A DNA stretch of 32,554 nucleotides from a virus, in IMG/VR virus record IMGVR_UViG_3300037575_000054, positions 1-32,554 of that record, one strand, 5' to 3'. Below, one piece after another: positions 7,749 to 15,197 of this stretch. Numbering within the stretch: the stretch's first letter is position 1; each line of letters opens with the position of its first letter. A program made the position numbers and the translations under genes. The notes beneath the pieces were generated by a model. That model searched no databases. It had not been told where the DNA came from and saw nothing but the letters and a program-made list of their open reading frames with translations.

Positions 7749-7822
7749 GAGAAAGGCCTGTACTGGTGAAGGATATGGATTTATTTTAGGGGTAATTCGG
7801 GGTTACGGCTTGGAGGTGTTCC
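7749..7822 (-). promoter_or_regulatory. Composite promoter/leader element, copy 5 (degenerate palindrome)
   Basis: GGAACACC at 7815-7822 (minus), then TAAAATAAA exactly 26 nt on, and an ATG about 32 nt after the end of that box. The palindrome is mostly lost: AAATCCATATCC and GTACAGGCCTTT pair poorly. The two sequence boxes are therefore kept where the hairpin is not, which suggests that the boxes are the selected part. Confidence 0.5.
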
Positions 7823-7856
7823 CAGGTCTAACGCTTCTCACTAGCAACAGACTGTA

Positions 7857-7890
7857 GGCAGGGTGGCCGGCGCTCGCCAGCCACCAGGAT
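7857..7890 (-). terminator. GC-rich hairpin after the repeat-bearing gene
   Basis: Minus strand GGTGGCTGGCG and GCCGGCCACC form a strong imperfect stem shortly after the stop at 7894. There is no clear T tract, so it may be a weak terminator or a 3' end stabiliser. Confidence 0.4.
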
Positions 7891-7893
7891 TGA

Positions 7894-8355
7894 TCAGTCA
7901 AGAATCTTCAGTGTCTTGCCGCGGGTGATATTCATCTGCTTGATATTGCGGACAATCTGGTCTTTATCTACATGAGCAGGAATATTGACCGTGGTTGTCT
8001 GCTTAGCCTTGAGTAGTGCGCCGGTTGCAGTCTCTAGAACATTGTAGGGACCGCTGTTTTCAATCTTGATAGATGCTTTATCTGAGATTGCTGTGCCCTG
8101 TGCATCAGCATCAGCATCAGCATCAGCATCAGCATCAGCATCAGCATCAGCAGGATCGTTGGTGAATGCAATACCGTTATTACTCATATATCGCCAGACC
8201 AACTTATCCTTGGTGTCATTGGCTAGATAATTGCCTTCGCCGAGCATTTCGTGCAACTTGTCATTGGTTGTTTCCGATTTAATCTTTTTAAAACTATCGG
8301 TTTCCGCCAATTTCTCTAAGTTACTTGGGGCGTCTTTTAAATTACTCGTGGTCAT
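7894..8355 (-). CDS. Unrecognised phage protein with an Asp-Ala dipeptide repeat
   Basis: 153 residues from the ATG at 8355 (AAAGGA ribosome-binding site), preferred over an upstream in-frame start because that one overlaps the capsid gene's terminator. Residues about 10-55 are lysine/glutamate-rich and helical. Residues about 70-90 consist of alternating Asp-Ala encoded by a hexanucleotide repeat. The C-terminal 60 residues form a compact domain (YNVLETATGALLKAKQTTTVNIP, then QIVRNIKQMN). It sits just downstream of the major capsid gene and behind its terminator, a common place for decoration or head-completion genes. No family recognised. Confidence 0.6.
   Translation of the reverse strand: MTTSNLKDAPSNLEKLAETDSFKKIKSETTNDKLHEMLGEGNYLANDTKDKLVWRYMSNNGIAFTNDPADADADADADADADADAQGTAISDKASIKIENSGPYNVLETATGALLKAKQTTTVNIPAHVDKDQIVRNIKQMNITRGKTLKILD
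8102..8152 (-). repeat. GCATCA hexanucleotide tandem repeat (8 full units)
   Basis: Plus strand GCATCA repeats eight times plus a partial unit, coding for Asp-Ala pairs on the minus strand. All units appear identical, consistent with recent expansion. Copy-number change would lengthen or shorten the linker by two residues per unit and keep the frame. Confidence 0.85.
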
Positions 8356-8383
8356 AATATTGTCCTTTAGGTTGTATTGAATA

Positions 8384-8418
8384 TAAAAAGACCTTGCTGC
8401 CAAAGGCGACAGCAAGGT
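8384..8418 (-). terminator. Intrinsic terminator after the major capsid gene
   Basis: Minus strand ACCTTGCTG and CAGCAAGGT form a 9-bp stem followed by TCTTTTTAT, about 30 bases after the capsid stop. The downstream gene starts at 8355 with its own AAAGGA site, so some read-through or a separate promoter is needed. Confidence 0.75.
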
Positions 8419-8448
8419 TAGGAAAAACAATGAAGCCTTGCTAGCCGA

Positions 8449-10260
8449 TTACATTGTTGGCAAGTTAATCATCTCGATTAGCATGCACTGGTTGGCAAAG
8501 CGTGGAATTGGGTTAGGCTCGGCAGCCTGGCGACTATAAACCGCAACGTCTTTTTCAAACGCATTGATATTAGACGCAAGTACCATTGGCGGCACGGCCA
8601 CATGACCAACAAACGGTGCATGAGCTGGGCTAGTAGGACGTGGAACCATTAGAGCGTAAGCGCCATTGGTTAAGCTGTCTTCGTTGAATACGCCCATAGC
8701 TTTTGGCACGTAGTAAACGTTAGCGCCGGTATTTAAGCGGCCAATGCGGTAGATGCTGTATGGGTCGCCATAAGCCTCACCAGTTGGCGTGTAAGCATTG
8801 CCGGTTAAGCCCTCAAAGAACCCTGCACCATTGTCGCTGACATACAGGTCATAAGCGCCAATGCCAAGCTTGATAGCGTTAGATAAAGCGGTACGCGCCT
8901 TGCCTAGTGTCATGCGGATGCCACCAAACATATCTTGGACAGTGTTATAAGTAATACCGGCCTTGATTGGGTCAAACGTGACTACGCGATTATCGCTATC
9001 AGCTAAGCAGCGGTTAACAGCCCAGCGAAGTAGGCGGCCGTTTTGCTCGTAGTAGTACTTCTGCATCGTGATCATTTGCACAACGCCGTACCAGTTCAGG
9101 TTCAGCTCGTTTGCCATCTGAGTAATAGCATCGATAGTCGCTGAGCTGCGTGAACGGTGCGGGTGCGCATAGACGCCATGATGAGCAAAGCCCATGTCAA
9201 CGCCAGGCGCTTTTAGCAGGTAGTTGCCATCATCGTCTTTGCGCTCGTAGTCAAAGATTAAATCAACTTCTACGTCATCAGCACCCGGCTCTACGCCATC
9301 AGTGATGTCAAACTGCACAGTGACAGTATGGTCATCAAGGTCGGCTTGGGCTGAGGTTACGATGTACTTATTAGCACCGATAGTGACTTCTTTTTGCGTA
9401 GGCTGCAGCGTGCTGATGCCAGTCGTGGTTGGGTGATTGCGATGCTTGTCATTAGCAACCTCAACGCCTTTGACGAATACAGCAACACGGCCACCTAAGA
9501 ATGGGGCTGCTTTTGACGCTTCGTCTACAACAAACTTGGTAGTCTTGTTTGTACGTACAGCGGCGGTATAGCCAACACGTGAATTCAGAGTAAACTCGCC
9601 AGCATCGCCCTTGGTCATCGTCAATAAATGACGGTTTTCAAGGTATGGCATGCCAGCTTGTGCGCCATCAATTGCTTCACCGCGTGAGAATACGCCCATC
9701 TGCATGCTGGCATTAACTTCGCCAGATATCAATGGCACTTCGTTTGAGCCAGTTGGGTTGGGCAGCATGGCAACAAGCGGTAGGCTGTTAGCGATACCGT
9801 AAGAGATGACGACTTGAGTAGCCGCTGGTACTACTGACAACGCTTCATGATGTGAGAATGACAAGCTATCGAACGTTTGACCGTCAACAGTGGCGTCATC
9901 AGGGCGGTTTTCAGTAAAGACTACAGCTTGCTGGATAGCACCAAGCACGACTTCAGCTGATGGCATCTCACCACCGTTACGACGCTGATATTCGGCAATA
10001 CCGATGTTTAAGCCATCAAAGACCTTTTGCTTTTGCTCATCTTCAGGAAAATACTTAGACTCAAGCAAGTTGGTCAAAGCTTTTGGCATGTCACCCATAG
10101 CGGCTTCGCGGCCCTGTGGATGCTGAGCTAGCATTGAGTCGAATGTAGCAACATCGCCGGTCGTCTTGCCAAGATTCTCATAACGCTTTAAAAGCTGAGC
10201 TGTCTTATGCTTTTCGGTACCAACAATATCGGTATAACTTTTAACTTTGGATTGATCCAT
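8449..10260 (-). CDS. Probable major capsid protein
   Basis: 603 residues with no transmembrane segment or catalytic motif. It has a charged helical N-terminus (about 1-130) and a long beta-rich core. Segments typical of HK97-fold capsids include LNWYGVVQMITMQKYYYEQNGRLL (spine-helix-like), a TYNTVQDMFGGIRMTLGKARTAL segment, AYDLYVSDNGAGFF and a C-terminal domain. It is a monocistronic unit: a terminator precedes leader copy 6 upstream and a strong terminator follows, as expected for the most abundant virion protein. The N-terminal 130 residues could be a scaffolding or delta domain removed by proteolysis. The assignment is by position and general character, not by a diagnostic motif. Confidence 0.6.
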   Translation of the reverse strand: MDQSKVKSYTDIVGTEKHKTAQLLKRYENLGKTTGDVATFDSMLAQHPQGREAAMGDMPKALTNLLESKYFPEDEQKQKVFDGLNIGIAEYQRRNGGEMPSAEVVLGAIQQAVVFTENRPDDATVDGQTFDSLSFSHHEALSVVPAATQVVISYGIANSLPLVAMLPNPTGSNEVPLISGEVNASMQMGVFSRGEAIDGAQAGMPYLENRHLLTMTKGDAGEFTLNSRVGYTAAVRTNKTTKFVVDEASKAAPFLGGRVAVFVKGVEVANDKHRNHPTTTGISTLQPTQKEVTIGANKYIVTSAQADLDDHTVTVQFDITDGVEPGADDVEVDLIFDYERKDDDGNYLLKAPGVDMGFAHHGVYAHPHRSRSSATIDAITQMANELNLNWYGVVQMITMQKYYYEQNGRLLRWAVNRCLADSDNRVVTFDPIKAGITYNTVQDMFGGIRMTLGKARTALSNAIKLGIGAYDLYVSDNGAGFFEGLTGNAYTPTGEAYGDPYSIYRIGRLNTGANVYYVPKAMGVFNEDSLTNGAYALMVPRPTSPAHAPFVGHVAVPPMVLASNINAFEKDVAVYSRQAAEPNPIPRFANQCMLIEMINLPTM

Positions 10261-10349
10261 CGGGATGCGTCCTATTCAGTGAGAAAGGTATGGGTAACTG
10301 ATAGGACTAATGTTAAATCTGCCATGTATGGGCCATATGGGGGTGTTCC
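10261..10349 (-). promoter_or_regulatory. Composite promoter/leader element, copy 6 (major capsid)
   Basis: GGAACACC at 10342-10349 (minus), directly after a separate terminator. TAACATTAG follows 26 nt on, overlapping a stem GTCCTATcCAGT / ACTGaATAGGAC (7 + 4 bp). AGGA in the right arm lies about 9 nt before the capsid ATG. Because a true terminator already lies upstream here, the element is unlikely to exist only for termination. Confidence 0.6.
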
Positions 10350-10353
10350 AAAC

Positions 10354-10380
10354 GAAAAAACCACCCGTGATAGGTGGTTC
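10354..10380 (-). terminator. Intrinsic terminator upstream of capsid leader
   Basis: Minus strand GAACCACC TATCAC GGGTGGTT followed by TTTTC, about 40 nt after the stop of the 10418 gene. It insulates the capsid unit from the tail-fibre operon. Confidence 0.8.
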
Positions 10381-10417
10381 TAGCCTTACTGTAAATTATA
10401 ATTGCTTTGGAGTGCAA

Positions 10418-10984
10418 TCAGTCATAAGGCACTTCAACGTCATCAATGCTATCCTCGTCAAATGCGTCCAGATAATCCATATCAAAACGCTGATTAAGCA
10501 TGTATCGTTTGCCATGGCTTGCCAGCATCGAATTGCCCATAATGCCAGTGCACTCGTGATACTCCTTATGGCCATTTAACAAAAAGCATAGCAAATCGCC
10601 CTTCTTAAGCTCCCAGTCCGGACAATACTTAATCCGGTCATCGCCCATAAGGTCAATATCATATGGCTCGACAAGCGCCATTGATGTGACATCCTCTGGC
10701 GTGACAAATGTGCCGCTGTCATGAAACGCACCGCCTAGACTATCAATAATATGCACCATAGCGTGCCCTAGCGGCTCGTAGTCGAATGAATGCTCGTCAC
10801 TGTCGCTAACCATGCCCAAGCCCGAATAGGTGACAGCCTGACGCTCCTCTGACATATTCTTTAGTGGCAATATCGTTCTACGAAAGGCAAAAGTCGGAAT
10901 GGCTGACAAACTGCGCATGGTAACGATGCGATTGGTCAGGCGCTTGCCCTCAGTGACCAGTTGGTTCTCAATTCTTAATGTCAT
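10418..10984 (-). CDS. Unrecognised virion-operon protein
   Basis: 188 residues from the ATG at 10984, which overlaps the stop of the preceding gene in an ATGA arrangement; an alternative start four codons earlier is possible. The N-terminus is basic (MTLRIENQLVTEGKRLTNRIV), with a beta-rich middle (AVTYSGLGMVSDSDEHSF, DLLCFLLNGHKEYHECTGI) and an acidic C-terminus (DAFDEDSIDDVEVPYD). It is the last gene of the tail-fibre operon, before the terminator. Neck/head-completion proteins have similar size, but no diagnostic motif is seen. Confidence 0.55.
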   Translation of the reverse strand: MTLRIENQLVTEGKRLTNRIVTMRSLSAIPTFAFRRTILPLKNMSEERQAVTYSGLGMVSDSDEHSFDYEPLGHAMVHIIDSLGGAFHDSGTFVTPEDVTSMALVEPYDIDLMGDDRIKYCPDWELKKGDLLCFLLNGHKEYHECTGIMGNSMLASHGKRYMLNQRFDMDYLDAFDEDSIDDVEVPYD

Positions 10985-12183
10985 GATGCGCCCCACTTGG
11001 ATTCATGAGCTTTGATTTTCTCCTTAAACAATGCCTTTGTGTCTGCATCTAAAAACGGCTGTTTAAGACTCTTTTTGAAGAAATTGTATGCCCTAATGTC
11101 ATTTGCCGACGCTCGACCTGGGCTATTTTTTCTCTCCCTTTCGTTTTCCATCTCAATAGCCTGTTCGGCCTTTTCAGATATCCTCCTGACTTCTTTAGCC
11201 CAGTGCAACCGACCATTCCAGTTATTCATTGCTTCGACCTGACGTCTGGCCTCGCGCTCCACTTGCTCACGTCTCTTGATGTGAGGTGTTGAGTTGTTGG
11301 CAGCCTTAGCTATGTCTTTTATAGCCTCGCTACGGACTTTTTGCACCATCATGCCGCTCATAACATGATTCATGACTCGCAACACGTGCTTGCACCCAAG
11401 GCCAGTCAAGTCAGGGTTTCTGGTGCTTGGATAACGATTTTCATCAATGCCAAAATTATACTTGCCGACTGTGGCTATATAGCGGTACCAATATCGATGT
11501 CTCCCGCAGTCACAATCAAATTTAATCTTGCCATCTTTTAGGATGTCGGAAACTCTTTTTATTGGAGGCGCTTTAGTTGTGCCGAGCAGTAGGTCAGGAT
11601 AATTTAATAATTGCACCACAACTTTATGGTTTTGAGCCTTACTATTTGGGCCAGCATTAGTCAGAAAGTAAAAAACATTGCCTTCACGCTTAAATAAGCT
11701 TGCTAAGAATATCTGCTCATTGGCTCGCTTTATGTCTGTAGCACGCGATAGGTTAATGACCTGCTGGGGAGTTATGCCGCCAGTAAATTGACTAGCTGCC
11801 TTTTTAACGTTAGCAAGATATGTATTTAAGACTGTTGCATCAAGCGTTTCAATAATCTTTTCATTACGCGCAGTCTTGCCCAGTGTAAATTCAAGCAGCT
11901 CGCTAACGCCAATACCCGCTTTTTTGCGCGACTGACTGACAAGCTTTTCCAAGTCTTTGCTAGTAAGCCTTTCGCCGTTCCTGATGCTCTCAATGGCTTG
12001 ATTGCGGTATTTATTATGACTAGAAGCGTGTCGGCCGGAATTAGTGGCCAGCCCTGCCGCCTCGTCACGCCACTTTTTAATCTCATCAAGTGTCATATCT
12101 TTGATGATTTCATCTTGCGTTAAATGAGTCTTTCCACTACGCCTAATTACATTAGCCAATATGTTGCTAGACTTTTTAGTCAC
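10981..12183 (-). CDS. Unknown protein with SWIM-like zinc-binding motif
   Basis: 400 residues, lysine/arginine-rich and mostly helical at both ends. In the centre a CDCGRHRYWYRY segment is followed about 35 residues later by GCKHVLRVM. This is the CxC...CxH arrangement of SWIM zinc fingers, which bind nucleic acid or protein. The C-terminus (REQVEREARRQVEAMNNW and on) looks coiled-coil. It sits between a baseplate-type gene and the 10418 gene, overlapping the latter by 4 nt, so it is produced with virion proteins. A head-tail or DNA-associated internal protein is possible. The motif is directly visible; its function here is inference. Confidence 0.6.
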   Translation of the reverse strand: MTKKSSNILANVIRRSGKTHLTQDEIIKDMTLDEIKKWRDEAAGLATNSGRHASSHNKYRNQAIESIRNGERLTSKDLEKLVSQSRKKAGIGVSELLEFTLGKTARNEKIIETLDATVLNTYLANVKKAASQFTGGITPQQVINLSRATDIKRANEQIFLASLFKREGNVFYFLTNAGPNSKAQNHKVVVQLLNYPDLLLGTTKAPPIKRVSDILKDGKIKFDCDCGRHRYWYRYIATVGKYNFGIDENRYPSTRNPDLTGLGCKHVLRVMNHVMSGMMVQKVRSEAIKDIAKAANNSTPHIKRREQVEREARRQVEAMNNWNGRLHWAKEVRRISEKAEQAIEMENERERKNSPGRASANDIRAYNFFKKSLKQPFLDADTKALFKEKIKAHESKWGAS

Positions 12184-12185
12184 TC

Positions 12186-12470
12186 TTACCTCCCAGTCTG
12201 AATATGCACTTTACGGATTTGCATCAAATCACGTGGCAGCGGCAGGTAAATATCACGACTTGGCAGCGGCTCTGATATACGGTTCGTGCCAGCACACAGC
12301 ATGACAATATCCGCATAGTCACGGTTGCCATACACCCTATGGGCAATTAGCGTGGGGTCGTGAACCTCGTCACTCCCCACACGCCAAATAATCACTTGGT
12401 CGGTGCGCCCACGCCTAACCAGTAGGTCAACGTGGGCGCGAATGTCGTTGTGGTAAGTATTGGCTATCAT
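12186..12470 (-). CDS. Small baseplate protein, gp53/LysM-like
   Basis: 94 residues. The core HDPTLIAHRVYGNRDYADIVMLCAGTN, then a short loop and IYLPLPRDLMQIRK, matches the pattern of small baseplate wedge proteins related to T4 gp53 or LysM-type tail proteins: a helix starting at a 'YG' turn, then a hydrophobic helix ending in N, then 'LP'. The start overlaps the tail-fibre gene by 4 nt. It is likely a structural adaptor in the baseplate periphery. Confidence is moderate because the family is short and divergent. Confidence 0.5.
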   Translation of the reverse strand: MIANTYHNDIRAHVDLLVRRGRTDQVIIWRVGSDEVHDPTLIAHRVYGNRDYADIVMLCAGTNRISEPLPSRDIYLPLPRDLMQIRKVHIQTGR

Positions 12471-14725
12471 GGCGTACGGCCTTTGGTTGTGCCGCCTGTT
12501 AAGTTATTGATGGTGACGTTACCCTCAAAAACTCGGCCTGCCTTCCCGCCTGCTGCAGATGGGATATACCACTCAGTGTCTTCGGCTGTAATAACGGTGT
12601 TATCACCCGCATCACCATACTGATAAAATGCTTCAAAACTACCATTTTCTCCGTTTTCACCGAAGTCCCCGCCATGGCCACCGCGAGTGGCTGTTGGATT
12701 GGACCCTGCTGGGTACTTATTAAGTGCTGGGAAATAACTACTAGGAATAAGACTCAGTCCAGCGCCACCAACACCGCGAAGTTCGAGTGACGCATTTTGT
12801 GACATTTTCAAATTCAGTGAGCCTTGCGCTGGAATCTCCCCACTCCAAGTTGACGTACGATATTCAGTAAAATCACCAGTAGCCTGCGCTACTTTGTTTG
12901 TCATAATCTCAATAAATACATAGCGCTCTTCATCCGCGCTCGATGCGTTAAAGCTTGAAGCATAGGTATAGTCACCGCTTGTACCAGGCCAGTTAGCGAA
13001 AGCTAAGTCATGGCCGTGGTTTAGAATTTTATAAAACCGACCGTTATTGGGAAGAGGTAGTCTTGCGTCAGGAAACGCAGGGTCTTGTAGGTACATAGTG
13101 TATGTGGACTCGTTAGGCGAGCGCTTGCCATAAGGGGCGCCGCCACCAGTTCCACCACCACCTACAACAAAGTTATAGTTAGGCGCTTTGTAAGCCCCAA
13201 GACCACCGCCACCGCCGCCGCCGCCCGCAATAAACGAATAGTTTTCAACCAAAATTGCCTTGGCTAATGATTTGATAGCCGTGCCACCATCGCCCCCCGG
13301 TTGTGGACTACGTATTTTAGAACGACTTGGGTTGCCTGTCGTGTGTTGGTATGCGCTACGTCCGCCATCACCACCATGCCCCAAAATGCGTCCACGGTTT
13401 TCAATAATGATGTTTGAGCTTGCAGGCCAGTGACTTCCCTCGATAATACCCGGCGTGTTAACGTCAGGCGCCACTACGTTCACCCCGGCATCCACAATAA
13501 ATCTAATGGTGTCGTTATCACTGGGATAGCGTCCTGCTTGGGCCTTATAATACTCGTCAAGCATAAGTCCATCGTAAACCGACTGACTGATATGAACCAC
13601 CGCCTCGTTGTGACCAGCGTCATTAATTGGCACGTTTATAGACAGGTTTGCGGGTGCGCTTACTGTCAGGCGCACATGCTTTTGCGGCTCCTCGAGGTTA
13701 TCATCTGGCGTTGTCTTGAAGTCAATTACCGCCTGTCCATTACGCAAAATGACAGTGCCGCTATCTATCTTTTCAGGGCTTAAAACGTCATTATCGCTAG
13801 CATTTAAGACACCCTCTTTAACCAGCCAGCTTAGTATCTGACCATCAGGAATATTGCTTGCCGTGATGGTGAATCTGACCGTGCCGCCTTCGTCTATGTT
13901 GTTTTTGTTTGCGCTAACATTCCACACCGTCTCAATAGCGCTGCTAGGATCATAGCGTTCAAATATGTGTGTAGTTTGGAGAGGGTAAGCATGTGGACGC
14001 TGAGCTGTCGCGACCTCGGTCATGCCTTTTTGGCCCAAGATAACACTTGGGTTTTTAATGTAGGAGTCATTTGGATCAGTGGCAACAATGATTTTACCGG
14101 CCAATCTTCGCCAATATGTTTCCATGCCTAGCAGCTCGTCAAACGATGACTTGGGATTGGACAGAGTGTGAGAATGATACAGATATCCTATTGGAATAAG
14201 TGACTGCATGAAGAATCTGAATCGATTGATGTTCAGATACTGCGGATGAGGGTCCACTGCGGCCAAGTGGTTTTCCATAATGACCAGCGATAACGCGCCA
14301 TTGGGGTCTGTCGTCACGGTCACGCTACCGGCATCCACGCCATCTAGCGCAAGTCCAAAACTGCCTACGAATGAGATATCGGGATGAATTGTGATTAGCG
14401 GCTGACTAGCAGTTGTGCTTGCAACCGCAAACAGCACATTGTTATCGGTCACAAGACCAAGCTCGAACACTTGAGTGATTGAGCTTGCGGTGATGGTGCT
14501 GCTAAAGCGCAACGTATGACTGTCAGTCTCGACATCGCCTGAGATAACGGGGTGTCTGCTGATTTCGGCCTTAAGCGCGGTCTCAGTGCCTGTGATTGTA
14601 CGCTTGCCACTGCCAATAGCTAAGTGAGCTAGATTGAGAGATAGGCCAACGTCAACGCCATTTAAAGCGGCATTCTTGCCAGCATCAGTAATTTTAAAAA
14701 TAATAGGTGGTGGGGTAGCTGCCAT
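12467..14725 (-). CDS. Tail fibre with glycine-rich receptor-binding tip
   Basis: 752 residues. Residues 1-165 resemble the N-terminal tail-collar fibre domain that attaches fibres to the baseplate (IIFKITDAGKNAALNG, LSLNLAHLAIGSGKRTI, VFELGLVTDNNVLFAVAS). A 'VDPHPQYLN' motif near 164 is typical of fibre shafts. The middle (about 265-400) has Ig-like beta repeats. The C-terminal third (about 430-752) contains glycine clusters separated by variable loops (GRILGHGGDGG, a run of eight glycines, VVGGGGTGGG, RGGHGGDFGENG), a layout like the polyglycine sandwich adhesins of T-even gp38-type tips. It binds host receptors. Leader copy 7 precedes it. Confidence 0.75.
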   Translation of the reverse strand: MAATPPPIIFKITDAGKNAALNGVDVGLSLNLAHLAIGSGKRTITGTETALKAEISRHPVISGDVETDSHTLRFSSTITASSITQVFELGLVTDNNVLFAVASTTASQPLITIHPDISFVGSFGLALDGVDAGSVTVTTDPNGALSLVIMENHLAAVDPHPQYLNINRFRFFMQSLIPIGYLYHSHTLSNPKSSFDELLGMETYWRRLAGKIIVATDPNDSYIKNPSVILGQKGMTEVATAQRPHAYPLQTTHIFERYDPSSAIETVWNVSANKNNIDEGGTVRFTITASNIPDGQILSWLVKEGVLNASDNDVLSPEKIDSGTVILRNGQAVIDFKTTPDDNLEEPQKHVRLTVSAPANLSINVPINDAGHNEAVVHISQSVYDGLMLDEYYKAQAGRYPSDNDTIRFIVDAGVNVVAPDVNTPGIIEGSHWPASSNIIIENRGRILGHGGDGGRSAYQHTTGNPSRSKIRSPQPGGDGGTAIKSLAKAILVENYSFIAGGGGGGGGLGAYKAPNYNFVVGGGGTGGGAPYGKRSPNESTYTMYLQDPAFPDARLPLPNNGRFYKILNHGHDLAFANWPGTSGDYTYASSFNASSADEERYVFIEIMTNKVAQATGDFTEYRTSTWSGEIPAQGSLNLKMSQNASLELRGVGGAGLSLIPSSYFPALNKYPAGSNPTATRGGHGGDFGENGENGSFEAFYQYGDAGDNTVITAEDTEWYIPSAAGGKAGRVFEGNVTINNLTGGTTKGRTP

Positions 14726-14797
14726 AATATCCTACACTAAGTATTCAAAGTTAACTTAGTGTAGGGGTTTAGGGGTAGTGCAATGATTGGGTGTTCC
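14726..14797 (-). promoter_or_regulatory. Composite promoter/leader element, copy 7 (tail fibre)
   Basis: GGAACACC at 14790-14797 (minus), one base after the TAG of the 14799 gene. TACACTAAG follows 26 nt on and lies wholly inside the left arm of a perfect 12-bp palindrome (CCTACACTAAGT / ACTTAGTGTAGG). The right arm ends in TAGGA, the SD, 6 nt before the ATG. This copy shows the overlap of -10-like box, palindrome and SD most clearly. Confidence 0.7.
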
Positions 14798-14798
14798 G

Positions 14799-15197
14799 CT
14801 ACAGCCCCAGTGCCATCTTTTGCACATCGCCCAGTGCTCGGCAGTGGTCAGCGTAGACGTTATACTCGTCAAACTCAGCGCTGGGCGCGGTGCGCAGTAG
14901 TTTAATCTCGTCAGTCACACTGTATCGCTCAGCGATAGCATCTCGCACTCGCTGATTAATTAACTGCACGTGCGATGAATGCTTGCAAATCAGCTCTCGC
15001 AACTCGTCAGTCAGCTCGACTGTTTGTATTGAGTCCGCAATCTCGCTGGGTTGCTCGTTTGATAACTCTACATCGTCGGGTATGCTGACGTATGTAATAT
15101 CGCCAATAGTGCAGAGCTCGGTAACATCATCGGGTGCGTTTAGCTGTCTTGTGATGTCGTGAGTTATATACTTTCGGTAGCTGGTGATATAGCTCAT
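14799..15197 (-). CDS. Unknown protein overlapping the DGR reverse transcriptase gene
   Basis: 132 residues, acidic, no recognised family. The start at 15197 has AGAGGT about 9 nt upstream and lies inside the last 71 nt of the reverse transcriptase gene in another frame, so expression is probably coupled. The sequence has a short N-terminal basic part (SYRKYITHDITRQL), beta strands and a helical middle (VELTDELRELICKHSSHVQLINQRV). Small genes after fibre genes often encode fibre-assembly chaperones; that is only positional here. It is the last gene of the DGR operon before leader copy 7. Confidence 0.5.
   Translation of the reverse strand: MSYITSYRKYITHDITRQLNAPDDVTELCTIGDITYVSIPDDVELSNEQPSEIADSIQTVELTDELRELICKHSSHVQLINQRVRDAIAERYSVTDEIKLLRTAPSAEFDEYNVYADHCRALGDVQKMALGL

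Noticed and set aside
8102-8152. Short regular repeat considered as a CRISPR-like array
   Set aside because: Units are 6 nt with no spacers and lie in frame in a gene; it is a simple-sequence repeat.
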